Positions 1 through 10,600 of a stretch of DNA of 29,510 nucleotides are shown piece after piece. This stretch comes from a virus, in the IMG/VR virus record IMGVR_UViG_3300032307_000243, positions 1 through 29,510 of that record. The stretch is one strand, 5' to 3'. The translations under genes were made by a program, and so were the position numbers. Each line of letters starts with the position of its first letter. Position 1 is the first letter of the stretch. A model generated the notes under the pieces. That model made no database searches and was not told the origin of the DNA. It saw only the letters and a program-made list of their open reading frames with translations.

Positions 1-1
1 A

Positions 2-733
2 GCACCAATTAGTAGGCTTGGTGGTACCACGTTTGTAATGGACGACGGTGATGACAAATTTCTTCGTAAAAAGCCAGCAGGTGAAGGGCCACCTGAATAT
101 GCCGGTATAGAACAAGATGAAACCGATGGGGACAAAACAATTCCTCATAACGAGCTTGTAAGAATACGTACACGTACAGGTCATCAAATATTGTTGCACA
201 ACAGTGAAGATTTAATATACATTGGAAATGCTAAAGGCACAACTTGGGTAGAACTAACTAGCAATGGTAAAATTGACATTTATGCACAAGATAGTATAAG
301 CATTCATACAGAAAATGATTTAAATGTTACTGCTGATAGAGATATAAATTTTGTTGCTGGAAGAAATATTAACTTTAATGCTGCCGAAAACTTTTTTATG
401 ACCTTAGGAACAAACTATGAAATTAAAGCTGGCGGTGACGGTAAACTTACAGTTGGCGGACAAAGTAATATTAAAGCCGGCGGCAATCATGTAGAAACTG
501 CGGCTAATATTCATATGAATGGTCCATCTGCTGCCGAAGCTGGAATTGCGCCTAAAGCGCAAAGAATACCTTTGCACGAACCTTGGGCAGGTCACGAAAA
601 TTTAGATCCATTAAGTCACACATTGGATAAAACTGAAGCAGTACAGTCACCAGAATTAACAGAACCTGCATTTTTTAATCAATACACTACAACATTTGAC
701 ACCTTTGCTAAAGTAAAAGGAACTGAGGATTAA
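2..733 (+). CDS. gp5: Baseplate central spike/hub protein, gp5-like, C-terminal part (5' truncated)
   Basis: The reading frame is open to the window edge, so the true start lies upstream; the ATG at 38 is internal. The visible part begins with the segment SRLGGTTFVMDDGDD, which resembles the junction between the OB-fold and the needle in T4 gp5 and VgrG-type spikes. A regular beta-strand series follows at residues about 75-175 (from the ATG at 38), with alternating hydrophobic/polar residues and repeated Asn, Asp and Gly at turns, as expected of a trimeric intertwined beta-helix needle. The needle pattern ends near NIHMNGPSA, and a Pro-rich, less regular tail of about 65 residues follows. In T4 the spike sits at the centre of the baseplate and punctures the outer membrane. 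Whether a lysozyme domain exists upstream cannot be seen. gp25 follows after 8 bases. Confidence 0.85.
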   Translation, partial: APISRLGGTTFVMDDGDDKFLRKKPAGEGPPEYAGIEQDETDGDKTIPHNELVRIRTRTGHQILLHNSEDLIYIGNAKGTTWVELTSNGKIDIYAQDSISIHTENDLNVTADRDINFVAGRNINFNAAENFFMTLGTNYEIKAGGDGKLTVGGQSNIKAGGNHVETAANIHMNGPSAAEAGIAPKAQRIPLHEPWAGHENLDPLSHTLDKTEAVQSPELTEPAFFNQYTTTFDTFAKVKGTED

Positions 734-741
734 ATAATTTT

Positions 742-1182
742 ATGGCTACACAACGATTATACGATAAAATTACTGTAAAAGGTAAAACAGATATAGCTGA
801 AACTCCTTTACCTAGAACATACAGGGGGTTTAGCACTATCAGTGCGGACAGTGAAAGTTATACATTATATGATCTTGCCTTAATTAAACAAGACTTAATC
901 AATCACTTTCATATTAGACAAGGGGAAAAACTCAGCGATCCTGAGTTTGGGACTATTATTTGGGATATGTTATTTGAGCCATTAACTGAAGATTTAAAAG
1001 AAGTAATATTACAAAACGTAGAAGACATTATCAACTATGATCCAAGAGTACGTGCTGATGAAGTAGTTATTACCAGCTACGAAAGCGGTCTACAAATAGA
1101 ATGTACTGTTACGTATCTCCCTTATAACGTAGCAGAAACACTTCAATTTAGATTTGATCAAGCCAACGGTTTAATTACTTAA
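742..1182 (+). CDS. gp25: Baseplate wedge protein gp25 (GPW/gp25 family)
   Basis: The 146-aa product is close to T4 gp25 (132 aa). The diagnostic region is residues about 45-100: an 'alikqdlinhf' helix, then the motif GEKLSDPEFGTIIWDMLFEP, an acidic helix, and INYDPRV. This pattern is typical of the gp25/gpW/TssE family. In contractile tails gp25 binds gp6 in the baseplate wedge core and primes sheath assembly; the family name 'lysozyme' is historical and no catalytic residues are claimed. The gene lies 8 bases after the gp5-like gene. The nearest Shine-Dalgarno match, GAGG at 725-728, is 13 bases from the ATG, longer than usual, so translation may be coupled to the upstream gene. The next gene is gp6, its known structural partner. 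Confidence 0.95.
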   Translation: MATQRLYDKITVKGKTDIAETPLPRTYRGFSTISADSESYTLYDLALIKQDLINHFHIRQGEKLSDPEFGTIIWDMLFEPLTEDLKEVILQNVEDIINYDPRVRADEVVITSYESGLQIECTVTYLPYNVAETLQFRFDQANGLIT

Positions 1183-1202
1183 TTAAACTAGCACATTATA
1201 AA

Positions 1203-1234
1203 ATCCGCTAAATATAGATATATGGGAAGCGGAT
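1203..1234 (+). promoter_or_regulatory. Hairpin abutting the gp6 start codon, with a late-promoter-like motif inside
   Basis: A perfect 6-bp inverted repeat, ATCCGC (1203-1208) and GCGGAT (1229-1234), ends directly against the gp6 ATG at 1235. The 20-base loop contains AT-rich GCTAAATA (1207-1214, overlapping the end of the 5' arm), one mismatch from the NATAAATA late consensus, and the Shine-Dalgarno-like GGGAAG (1224-1229). A transcript starting about 8 bases after that motif would lack the 5' arm, while read-through RNA from gp25 could fold the stem. The stem is short, so the regulatory meaning is inference. Confidence 0.4.
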
Positions 1235-4200
1235 ATGTCATCAACTGATAGACAAAATAGATTACTAGTAGCAGAAGACTGGAAAAGAGTTTACCAGAGC
1301 TTTAGAAACGCAGATTTTCAAAGTTACGATTTTGAAAATTTACGCAGAGTAATGATTAATTACTTGCGTGAAAATTATCCAGAAGATTTTAACGATTATA
1401 TTGAAAGCAGTGAGTACCTTGCACTTATTGATATGATTGCATTTTTGGGTCAAAGTATTGCGTTTCGTGTTGACCTAAATGCTCGTGAAAACTTTTTAGA
1501 ACTAGCAGAAAGACGCGAAAGTGTACTGCGTTTAGCACGTTTACTCAGCTACAATGCTAAAAGAAATCGTACAGCAAACGGCCTTTTAAAATTTACCAGC
1601 GTCAGTACAACACAGACTGTTATTGACAGTAACGGTAGAAATTTAGCTGGACAAGTAGTTTTATGGAACGATCCTGCTAATAATAATTGGTATGATCAGT
1701 TTGTTAAAGTAATGAACACTGCTATGCCAACATCAAGTCAGTTTGGAAACCCAGACGACAAAGCTACAATCTACGGAATTCCCACAGAACAATATCGTTT
1801 TCAAACCTATAGCACAGGCGTTCCTGTTTTTGGTTTCACCAAAACTGTTGATGGACGCAACATGAATTTTGAAGTTGTAAGTACAGTTTTAGAAAATGAT
1901 CAAAACATAGTTGAAGATGCACCGCAAGCTGGAAAACAGTTGGCATTTTTATACAGAGATGATGGTAAAGGCGCAGCCAGTCCGACATCAGGATTCTTTT
2001 TACATTTCCGTCAAGGCAACTTAAACACTGGAACTTTTACAGTGTCTCAGCCTAGTACTAATGAAATAATTGACATTGAAGCTAACAACATTAATGATAC
2101 TGATGTATGGCTCTATCGATTAAACACTAACGGAGTTGAAAGCGAACTATGGGCCAAAGTACCAAGTTTTGAATCTAACAATGTAATTTATAACAGTCTT
2201 AAAAAGAACATTCGTAATATTTACGGAGTAGTAACACGTGCCAATGACCGTGTTAGTCTAACATTTAGTGATGGTACTTTTGGTACATTGCCATTGGGAA
2301 CATTTAGAACTTATTACAGAGTTAGTAATGGTTTGTCTTATACAATTAATCCTAAAGATGTAAGGAATGTTAGTATTGATGTACCTTACATTAGTAATGT
2401 GGGGCAAGCCGAAGTACTGACAATTACAATGAATTTACAGAGTTCTGTAAGTAACGCCGCCTTAAGCGAAAGCAATGACAACATTAAAGCCAACGCACCT
2501 GCTACTTACTATACACAAAATAGAATGATTACTGGTGAGGATTATAATATTAGTCCTCTGTCAGTAAGCCAAGACGTAGTAAAAATTAAAGCAGTAAACA
2601 GATCCAGTAGTGGCATTAGTCGTTATTTTGACCTAATAGATCCTACTGGAAAATATTCAAGTACTAATTTGTTTGGTGACGATGGCATAATTTATAAAGA
2701 AGATTACACTGACAGTTTTAGATTTAGTTACACAACTAGAACAGATATTGAAGGAATAATTTATAATCAAATTTTAGATGTGTTAAAAGATACTGATTTA
2801 CGTAATTTTTATTATGCTAATTTTAGTAAAATTACAACAGGGTCGTTAAACATTGCTTGGTTCCGAAAAACTTCAGATACAAATGAAAGTACAGGTTATG
2901 TTGGAGACAGTATTGATTCAACACCTTATAGAACAGGCACATTTGCTGCCACAGACTTACAATACTTTGAAGAAAATGCACTTGTAAAGTTTGAAGCACC
3001 AGCAGGAAAATATTTTTTAACTACTGATGATAACAAATTAGTTACTGGTTCAGCCACTGTTCCAGGAGCAGCCACAAGTATTTGGGCTAAAGTTATCAGT
3101 GTTAGTGGTGACGGAACAAATAATGGCAGAGGTGAACTCGCAGACGGTAGCGGTCCTATCGTGTTAAACAACATTGTACCTTCTGAAGCCATTGTTTCAC
3201 AAATTATTCCACGTTGGAGAACTAGTATTGCAAGTAATGTAATTGCTAGTATGATAGAATTAATTTTTGCTAACAAACCATTTGGACTACGATATGACAT
3301 TATTACTAAAACTTGGAAAATTATATTTGAAGGTAATTTGAATATTAATGATAAATTTAGTTTAGGTAAACAAGGTGATAATAGCAATCAAAAATTAGAC
3401 AGTAGTTGGTTACTGTTGTTTACTACAGATACTGAATTTTATACTGTGGCTTCAAGAAAATTACGTTATGTTCTTGAAAGTGATCAGCAAATTCGCTTCT
3501 TCTTTGAAAAAGCCAATAAAATTTATGACAGTAAATCAAATACTATTGTTAAAGACAGAATTAAAGTTTTAAGCGTAAACAATAAACCTAATGTAACATC
3601 AGCCTTTACATTTGACCAAGATTGGGAAATTGATAAAGAATACATAGGGCTAGATGGATATGTTGATAATAAAAAAATTGAACTTGCATTTAGTGATACC
3701 GACAGCGACGGAGTTGTTGATGATCCAGATGTTTTTGAAAATATTGTTGATACGTCAACAACAGCTATTCAAGAAAAATATGTTATATTAGAAAGATATG
3801 ATGTGATTCCAGGTCAACAAGACTATAGATATATTAGTAACAGTAACGAAACAGTGTTAATGGTTGCTAATGAATTATCAGTTGGTAATTTAAACTTGTA
3901 TGTCGATGGGCAATATTTTTACTTTGAAGATAAAGCAGTCGTTAAAAAATTAGATAAAATTCAAGGTAGATTTGTAACAAGTTTAGATTACAAAGTTTAT
4001 CCTGGTCGTGCCGGATTAAAATTCCAATACGTGCATAGTGCAGATTATGAAACAAGGATTGATCCTGGCCAAACAAATATTGTTGATTTATATGTGTTAA
4101 CTAGAGAATACGATGTTGAGTTTAGAAAATGGCTATCAAATAGTATAGACGATGAACCTTTACCATCAAGCTCAGACCAATTGTTTATATCACTGGCACC

Positions 4201-4693
4201 GTCGTTGAACGCTATTAAATCTGTCAGCGATGAAATCATATATCATCCTGTAAAATATAAAGTATTATTTGGAGCAAAAGCAAGTTTAGATGTTAGAGCT
4301 AGTTTTAAAATTATTAAAAATACAGAGCAACCAATTAGTGATAACGACATTAAATCTAGAGTAGTTACTGCAATTAACGAATTTTTTGCATTAGAAAATT
4401 GGGACTTTGGTGACAGCTTTTACTTTAGTGAATTAGCAACTTATGTAATGAACAGAACAGCACCATATCTAGTAAATTTTGTAATTGTTCCAAGACAAAG
4501 TAATTTGTCTTTTGGTAGTTTATTTGAAATTAAAGCAGATAGTGATCAAATTTTTATTAATGGTGCAACTACAGATGATATTGAAGTAGTAGAAGGCATA
4601 ACATCCAGTGTTATTGCATCCGGTGGATCTATCACAGCAACAAGTAATGTAACAGCACAACAGAGTGTAACAAGTAGAACAGGGAGTTATTAA
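1235..4693 (+). CDS. gp6: Baseplate wedge protein gp6, enlarged
   Basis: The N-terminal 110 residues are a clear T4 gp6 signature: a helix-rich stretch with NYLRENYPEDFNDYIESSEY, then a segment ending in VDLNARENFLELAERRESVL and ARLLSYN. Further on are features shared with baseplate-J proteins: SDGTFGTLPLG at residues 345-355 and ITGEDY at 432-437. The C-terminal region from about residue 1030 (SDNDIKSRVVTAINEFF, then a Phe/Tyr-rich segment) resembles the gp6 dimerisation end. In T4, gp6 dimers form the inner ring of the baseplate and bind gp25 and gp7. At 1152 aa the product is nearly twice the T4 length (about 660), the excess apparently lying between residues about 480 and 1000, in beta-rich sequence not recognised here. 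The start is supported by GGGAAG at 1224-1229. The stop TAA shares its last base with the next ATG (TAATG). Confidence 0.93.
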   Translation: MSSTDRQNRLLVAEDWKRVYQSFRNADFQSYDFENLRRVMINYLRENYPEDFNDYIESSEYLALIDMIAFLGQSIAFRVDLNARENFLELAERRESVLRLARLLSYNAKRNRTANGLLKFTSVSTTQTVIDSNGRNLAGQVVLWNDPANNNWYDQFVKVMNTAMPTSSQFGNPDDKATIYGIPTEQYRFQTYSTGVPVFGFTKTVDGRNMNFEVVSTVLENDQNIVEDAPQAGKQLAFLYRDDGKGAASPTSGFFLHFRQGNLNTGTFTVSQPSTNEIIDIEANNINDTDVWLYRLNTNGVESELWAKVPSFESNNVIYNSLKKNIRNIYGVVTRANDRVSLTFSDGTFGTLPLGTFRTYYRVSNGLSYTINPKDVRNVSIDVPYISNVGQAEVLTITMNLQSSVSNAALSESNDNIKANAPATYYTQNRMITGEDYNISPLSVSQDVVKIKAVNRSSSGISRYFDLIDPTGKYSSTNLFGDDGIIYKEDYTDSFRFSYTTRTDIEGIIYNQILDVLKDTDLRNFYYANFSKITTGSLNIAWFRKTSDTNESTGYVGDSIDSTPYRTGTFAATDLQYFEENALVKFEAPAGKYFLTTDDNKLVTGSATVPGAATSIWAKVISVSGDGTNNGRGELADGSGPIVLNNIVPSEAIVSQIIPRWRTSIASNVIASMIELIFANKPFGLRYDIITKTWKIIFEGNLNINDKFSLGKQGDNSNQKLDSSWLLLFTTDTEFYTVASRKLRYVLESDQQIRFFFEKANKIYDSKSNTIVKDRIKVLSVNNKPNVTSAFTFDQDWEIDKEYIGLDGYVDNKKIELAFSDTDSDGVVDDPDVFENIVDTSTTAIQEKYVILERYDVIPGQQDYRYISNSNETVLMVANELSVGNLNLYVDGQYFYFEDKAVVKKLDKIQGRFVTSLDYKVYPGRAGLKFQYVHSADYETRIDPGQTNIVDLYVLTREYDVEFRKWLSNSIDDEPLPSSSDQLFISLAPSLNAIKSVSDEIIYHPVKYKVLFGAKASLDVRASFKIIKNTEQPISDNDIKSRVVTAINEFFALENWDFGDSFYFSELATYVMNRTAPYLVNFVIVPRQSNLSFGSLFEIKADSDQIFINGATTDDIEVVEGITSSVIASGGSITATSNVTAQQSVTSRTGSY

Positions 4694-7600
4694 TGGCTGA
4701 AGAGCAAAATGAGTATGGCCTGCCTGTAGGTAAGGGTGAAAAAAGAAGAACTGCTAGATTACTGCCTAGATTTTATAGGACTGAACCTAATAAAAAACTT
4801 CTTCAGGCTACAATCGATCAGCTGACTCAGAGCGGTACTGTTAAACGAATTAACGGATTTATTGGCAGACAAAACGCTAAAGCAGTTACTGGCAATGACG
4901 TTTTTGTTCAAGCACCTACAACAGAAAGACAAAATTATCAATTAGAACCTTCTCTTGTTGCTAAAGATACTTTAGGCAATGTTACTTTCTTTAAAGATTA
5001 TATTGACTATATTAATACTGTAGATGTTTTAGGCGGTATTAATAAAAATCATCAAAGATTAAACAAAGAAGAATTATATAGTTGGAGCCCCCAAATTGAC
5101 TGGGATAAGTTTGTAAACTTTCAGCAATATTATTGGCTACCGTATGGCCCACAAGTTGTTAAGGTATTTGGCCAACAACAGGCAGTAGTTAGTACATATA
5201 CTGTTGAATTACGAGATGAAGGCGACAATAATGCCTATCTGTTTACTCCAAATGGATTAACACGAAACCCAACTCTTAAATTATACAGGGGTCAAACCTA
5301 TAGGTTTGAAATTAATACTCCAGGGGAACCTTTTAGTATCAAAACTGTTCGTGAATCTGGAACACTATATCGTTATACAAAAAATGTTTCAGCAAGTTCA
5401 GTTCAAAACGGAGTAATTGAGTTTACTGTTCCAGAAGATGCTCCTGACGTTTTGTATTATGTCAGTGAAAACAGTGTTGACACTGGCGGAGCATGGCAGA
5501 TATTAGACATTGAAGAAAACACATTCATTGACGTAGAAGCAGAAATTATTGGTAAAAAAACTTACAAGTTATCTAGCGGATTGGATTTAAGTAACGGTAT
5601 GAAAGTTACTTTTGGTGGTAATGTTACACCAGAAAAATATGCTTCAGGTAATTGGTTTATAGAAGGTGTTGGCGACAAAATTAAATTAATTTCTGAACAA
5701 TCATTAGAAATTGTTACAAGCTATTCAGAAAATTTTGAAGTATTATTTGATGATTCAGGATTTGATACGTTACCTTTCAGTGATGCTACTGCTTATGCTT
5801 CAGATAAAGATTATATCACAATTAACAGAGGTAGCATAGACGGTAACGCATGGAGTAGGTATAACAGATGGTTTCATCAAGATGTTATTATTAAAAGCGC
5901 ACAAGAAGCCGGACTTACTCCAGTTTTAGATCAAACACAACGAGCCAATAGACCTATTATTGAATTCGCTCCAGATTTAAAATTATACGAATATGGTACT
6001 AGTGTAAAGAAAGATGTTGACTTAGTAGATTTATATACTAGAGATGTTTTTTCTACTATTGAAGGTAGTTTAGGATACACTATAGATGAAATACCTTTAG
6101 CTAATGGACAACGAATTTTATTTTTAGCAGATACTGACGCACTTGTTAGAGGTAAGATTTACAGGGTGGAATTCATCAGTTTACAAGAGCCTAATCAAAA
6201 TCCTAAAAGACAAATCCACTTAGTTGAAGAATCTGATTCTAGCCCATTAGTTTATGAATCTGTGCTAGTTAAAAACGGTGTTGAAAACCAAGGAAAAGTT
6301 TTTTGGTACAACGGTACAGAGTGGAAAACAGCACAACAAAAAACCAAAGTTAATCAATCACCATTGTTTGATTTGTTTGATTTAGACGGTGTTAATCTTA
6401 ATGATGCTACAAAATATTCTGGATCAACATTTACTGGTAATAAAGTTTTTTCTTATAAAGAAGGGTCAGGTAGCAATGATCCAATTTTAGGATTTCCTCT
6501 TACTTACAGAAATATTAATAATGTAGGCGATATAGTTTTTACTTTTGATCTATTACAAAATCAATTCTTTTATAAAGAAGGTGTTGATGTTATAACTGAA
6601 AATACTGATAGTAAATTTCTTAAAAAAATTATAGATAGGGAAACAGGGGTTCATGTCAACGGTTGGGTTATAAATCAATTAACTAATGTACAGCCTATTG
6701 TTAGGATCTATAAAGATTCTAAAAATACTACAGAGTTCTTAGTAGATGTATATGATAACATTGACGAGCTTGCTGATCTAAAAGTAAAAGTTTATATTAA
6801 TGGCAAAAGATTAGACGCATCTAAATTTGTTGTACAAGATACACCCGTATACAAAAAAGTAGTACTGGCTACAGCAGTTAACGAATCAGATGTTGTTACA
6901 TTAAAATGCTATGCTAAACAAAATAAAAATAATAACGGGCATTATGAAATACCATTAAATTTACAAAACAATCCGTTAAACAACAACATTAATATCTTTA
7001 CTCTTGGTGAAGTTATTGATCATGTTGACAGCATTGTAGATAATTTAGATGTGTTTGTTGGAGCATATCCAGGAACTGGTAATCTACGTGATTTAGGAGT
7101 TATTGCGCCTTACGGTACAAGATTTGTTCAACATAGCGGGTCAATGAATCTAGGACTTTACTTTTTAACATCTAAAAATTCAAACGTAATTAAAGCTATT
7201 GAGACTGTTAGAGATGATTACGGCAAGTTTAAAAGAAACTTTGCTAATACTGCTAAAGAGTTTGGTGACGATTTGTCTATTAAAGATTCAGTAGACAAAA
7301 TACTATTTGAAATTAATAAAGACAAACCAAAAATGTCACCGTATTATTTTAGTGATATGATTGGTTATGGCGCAGCAATTAAAACAGATTATGAAGTAGT
7401 TGATTTTAGAATTAAAACTTATCCTATTAGTAATGTGTTTGATCTTAATCAGTTAACAAATAAAAGCGTCAACGTATACTTAAACAATGAACAATTAGTA
7501 TATGAAAAAGATTACACCTTTAATGAAGGCGGGTTCGTAGTTATATCTGCAAATATTGATAATGGCGATGTGATTACTGTTTATGAATATGAAAGCACTG

Positions 7601-10600
7601 ACGGTTGCTTGATACCGCCAACTCCAACAAGTTTAGGATTATGGCCAAAATTTGAACCAAAAAAATATTTAGATACTACATTAGTTGCACCACAAAATGT
7701 GATACAAGGACACGACGGCAGTGTCATTTTAGCGTACAATGATTATAGAGATGACTTAATATTAGATTTAGAAAAACGTATTTTTAATAATATTAAAGTA
7801 AATTATGATCCTGTTATATTAGACATTTATGATTATATTGCTGGTTATAATAGAACAACTGATTACACATTAGAAGAGTTTAATAAAGTATTAGCTCCTA
7901 ATTTTTATCAGTGGACAACGTTAATAGATAGAGATTTTACAAAACCTCTAAGTTACGCACCTAATAATCCTTTTACCTACAACTATTCTAAGAGCTCTGC
8001 ACCAGATGGAACATCTTTACCTGGTTACTGGAGAGGAGTTTACAAATGGTACTTTGACACTGATAGAGTCCATTTGTGCCCATGGGAAAGTTTAGGTTAT
8101 AGTATTGAACCATCGTGGTGGCAAAACGTGTATGGACCTGCTCCGTATACAAAAGATAATTTAATTTTATGGAATGATTTAAAAGATGGTATCGTAAGAG
8201 AGCCAGGAAAACCTTTAGTTAGAAAAACAAAATTTGCAAGGCCAATTTTAGAAAACATTCCAGTAGACGAAAATGGTAACCTAGTAGCACCAGTTGATGC
8301 TAATATTGCTAATGGGTTTTTCTCGTCACAAATTACTGATGACTATGTGTTTGGAGATCAAAGTCCTGTAGAAACAACATGGAGAAGAAGTAGTTACTAT
8401 CCATATAGTGTGTTATCTGCAATGACTTTAATGCAACCAAATAAAGTTATTGGATCTTTAATTGATAAATCTAGAGTAATTAAAAGTGATAGTCAACAGT
8501 TAATATACAAAGATACTGGATTACGTTTAAGACTAAAAGATTTAGTAGTTCCCTCAATCCCAAGCGATGACACAAGAGTTATGACGGCAGGGTTGATTAA
8601 CTTTGTCGTTGATTATATTTTAAGTGATAACTTAAAATCAATAACTGAATTTAAAAATGATCTAACAACATTAACAAATCAGTTAAGCCATAGACTAGGC
8701 GGGTTTACTAGCAAAGAAAAATTTAATTTAATATTAGATAGCAAAAGTCCAACTGCTACTGCTGGTGTTTTTGTACCGCAAGAAAATTACACAGTATTTT
8801 TGAATACAGGATCGCCTACTAAAAAATTAACGTACAGTGGCGTTATTGTTACTAAAATTTTAACAAAATATGGAAGTGGATTTGAAGTAAAGGGTTATAG
8901 TCAAAAACAACCTTTCTTCTACTATTATCCATGGACACAAAGTGGCAACACTATTAATGTTGGCGGTATAAGTGAAAGTTTTATTCAGTGGACTGCTGGT
9001 CAAATTTATACTGCTGGAAATATTGTACAGTACAATAATGCATATTATAGAGTAAAAACAACACACACTGCTCAAGCAAATTTTGATAATACGTTATATC
9101 AAAAATTGCCTAAACTTCCAGTTGTAGGCGGTCGTGATGCCATTGTTAGAAAGAAATGGGATCGAACTCCTACCATTGTAAATTATGGAACAACTTTTAG
9201 AACTATTCAAGAAGTAGTAGATTTTTTACAAGGTTATGGTGAATACTTAAAAGACCAAGGGTTTGTTTTTGATGAATATAACACTGACTTAAAAGAAATT
9301 ACTAGTTGGGAAACTGCTGTAAAAGAATTTTTATTCTGGACTACTCAAAATTGGAGTACTGGTGAGGACAAGTATGTTGATTGGATTCCTGATGCAGAAT
9401 ATAAAGAGGGCGTAATTGTAATTTACAATGGAGATTACTACAGATCAAAATTTGATCACACAACTACTAATTTGTTTGACTCAACATTATATGTTAGATT
9501 AGAAAATCTCAGTCAAGACGGCGCTAGTGCTATAGCACTAAGTCCATCAGCTCTTGGCCTTGCAATGAATTTAGAATTTAACGTTGTTGATGATCTAAGA
9601 GATACATTTAATGACTATGAAATTTTTAGAGCAGATGGACAAAAATTTGATCAGAACTTTTTAAATTATACTAGAGAAGACAATACATTTGCTTTCAGTC
9701 CACGAGTTGATGGCATTGGAATTTATGGTGCAGGATTTTATCTTGTACAAAAAGAGCATGTTCTTTTAATTGATAATGTAACACAATTTAATGATACTAT
9801 CTATGATTTAGAAGCAGGATATCGTCAAGAAAGAATTAAGGTAGCAGGTTATAAAACATCTGACTGGTATGGCGGTTTTGATATTCCTGGATTTATCTAT
9901 GATAAAGCATATATTGAAGTATGGCAACAGTGGAATGATTATAATTTAGGTGATATTGTAAAATATAAAGAGTTTTACTATAGTGCATCTAAATTTTTAC
10001 CTGGCGCAGAAGAATTTGTAGCCAGTGACTGGATTAGATTAGATGAAAAACCAGAATCTCAATTATTACCTAACTGGGATTATAAAGCAGATCAATTTAC
10101 TGACTTTTATGATTTAGAAAGTGATAATTTTGATGCAGGCCAACAACGTATAGCTCAACATTTAATTGGCTATCAAAAGCGTCAATATCTTGAAAATATT
10201 ATTAAAAACGATGTAAGTGAATACAAGTTTTATCAAGGTATGATTCCTGAAAAAGGCACAACAAATGTGTTGAATAAACTATTTGATGTGTTAAGTGCTG
10301 CGGATCAAGAAAGTATTGACTTTAATGAAGAATGGGCAGTACGCCTTGGGCAATACGGTGGTTCAGACGCATTTGAAGAAATTGAATTTAATCTTGATCA
10401 AACACTGTTTAAAACAAACCCACAGGCATTTGAACTTGTAAATGTAGTTGATAATAATCTTGTAGATTTTGTTATCAGACAAACTCCTGCCCAAATTTAC
10501 GTTAAACCTAAAGAGTACAATAATAATCCTTGGCCATCCCGTACCGGTGGCAGAGATTATTTAAGAACTCCTGGCTATGTTAGATATGATCAAATTAATG

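Noticed and set aside
742-1182. A catalytic lysozyme, as the gp25 family is sometimes named
   Set aside because: The family name is historical; the sequence shows the structural gp25 core and no lysozyme active-site arrangement that I can support.
2926-3387. A 153-codon antisense frame inside gp6
   Set aside because: It lies wholly inside a clear gp6 reading frame, has no ribosome site or neighbours, and its hydrophobic composition is what the complement of this AT-rich coding sequence produces.
5328-5500. A copper-binding cupredoxin
   Set aside because: The expected His, Cys and His ligand positions hold Glu, Val and Ser.
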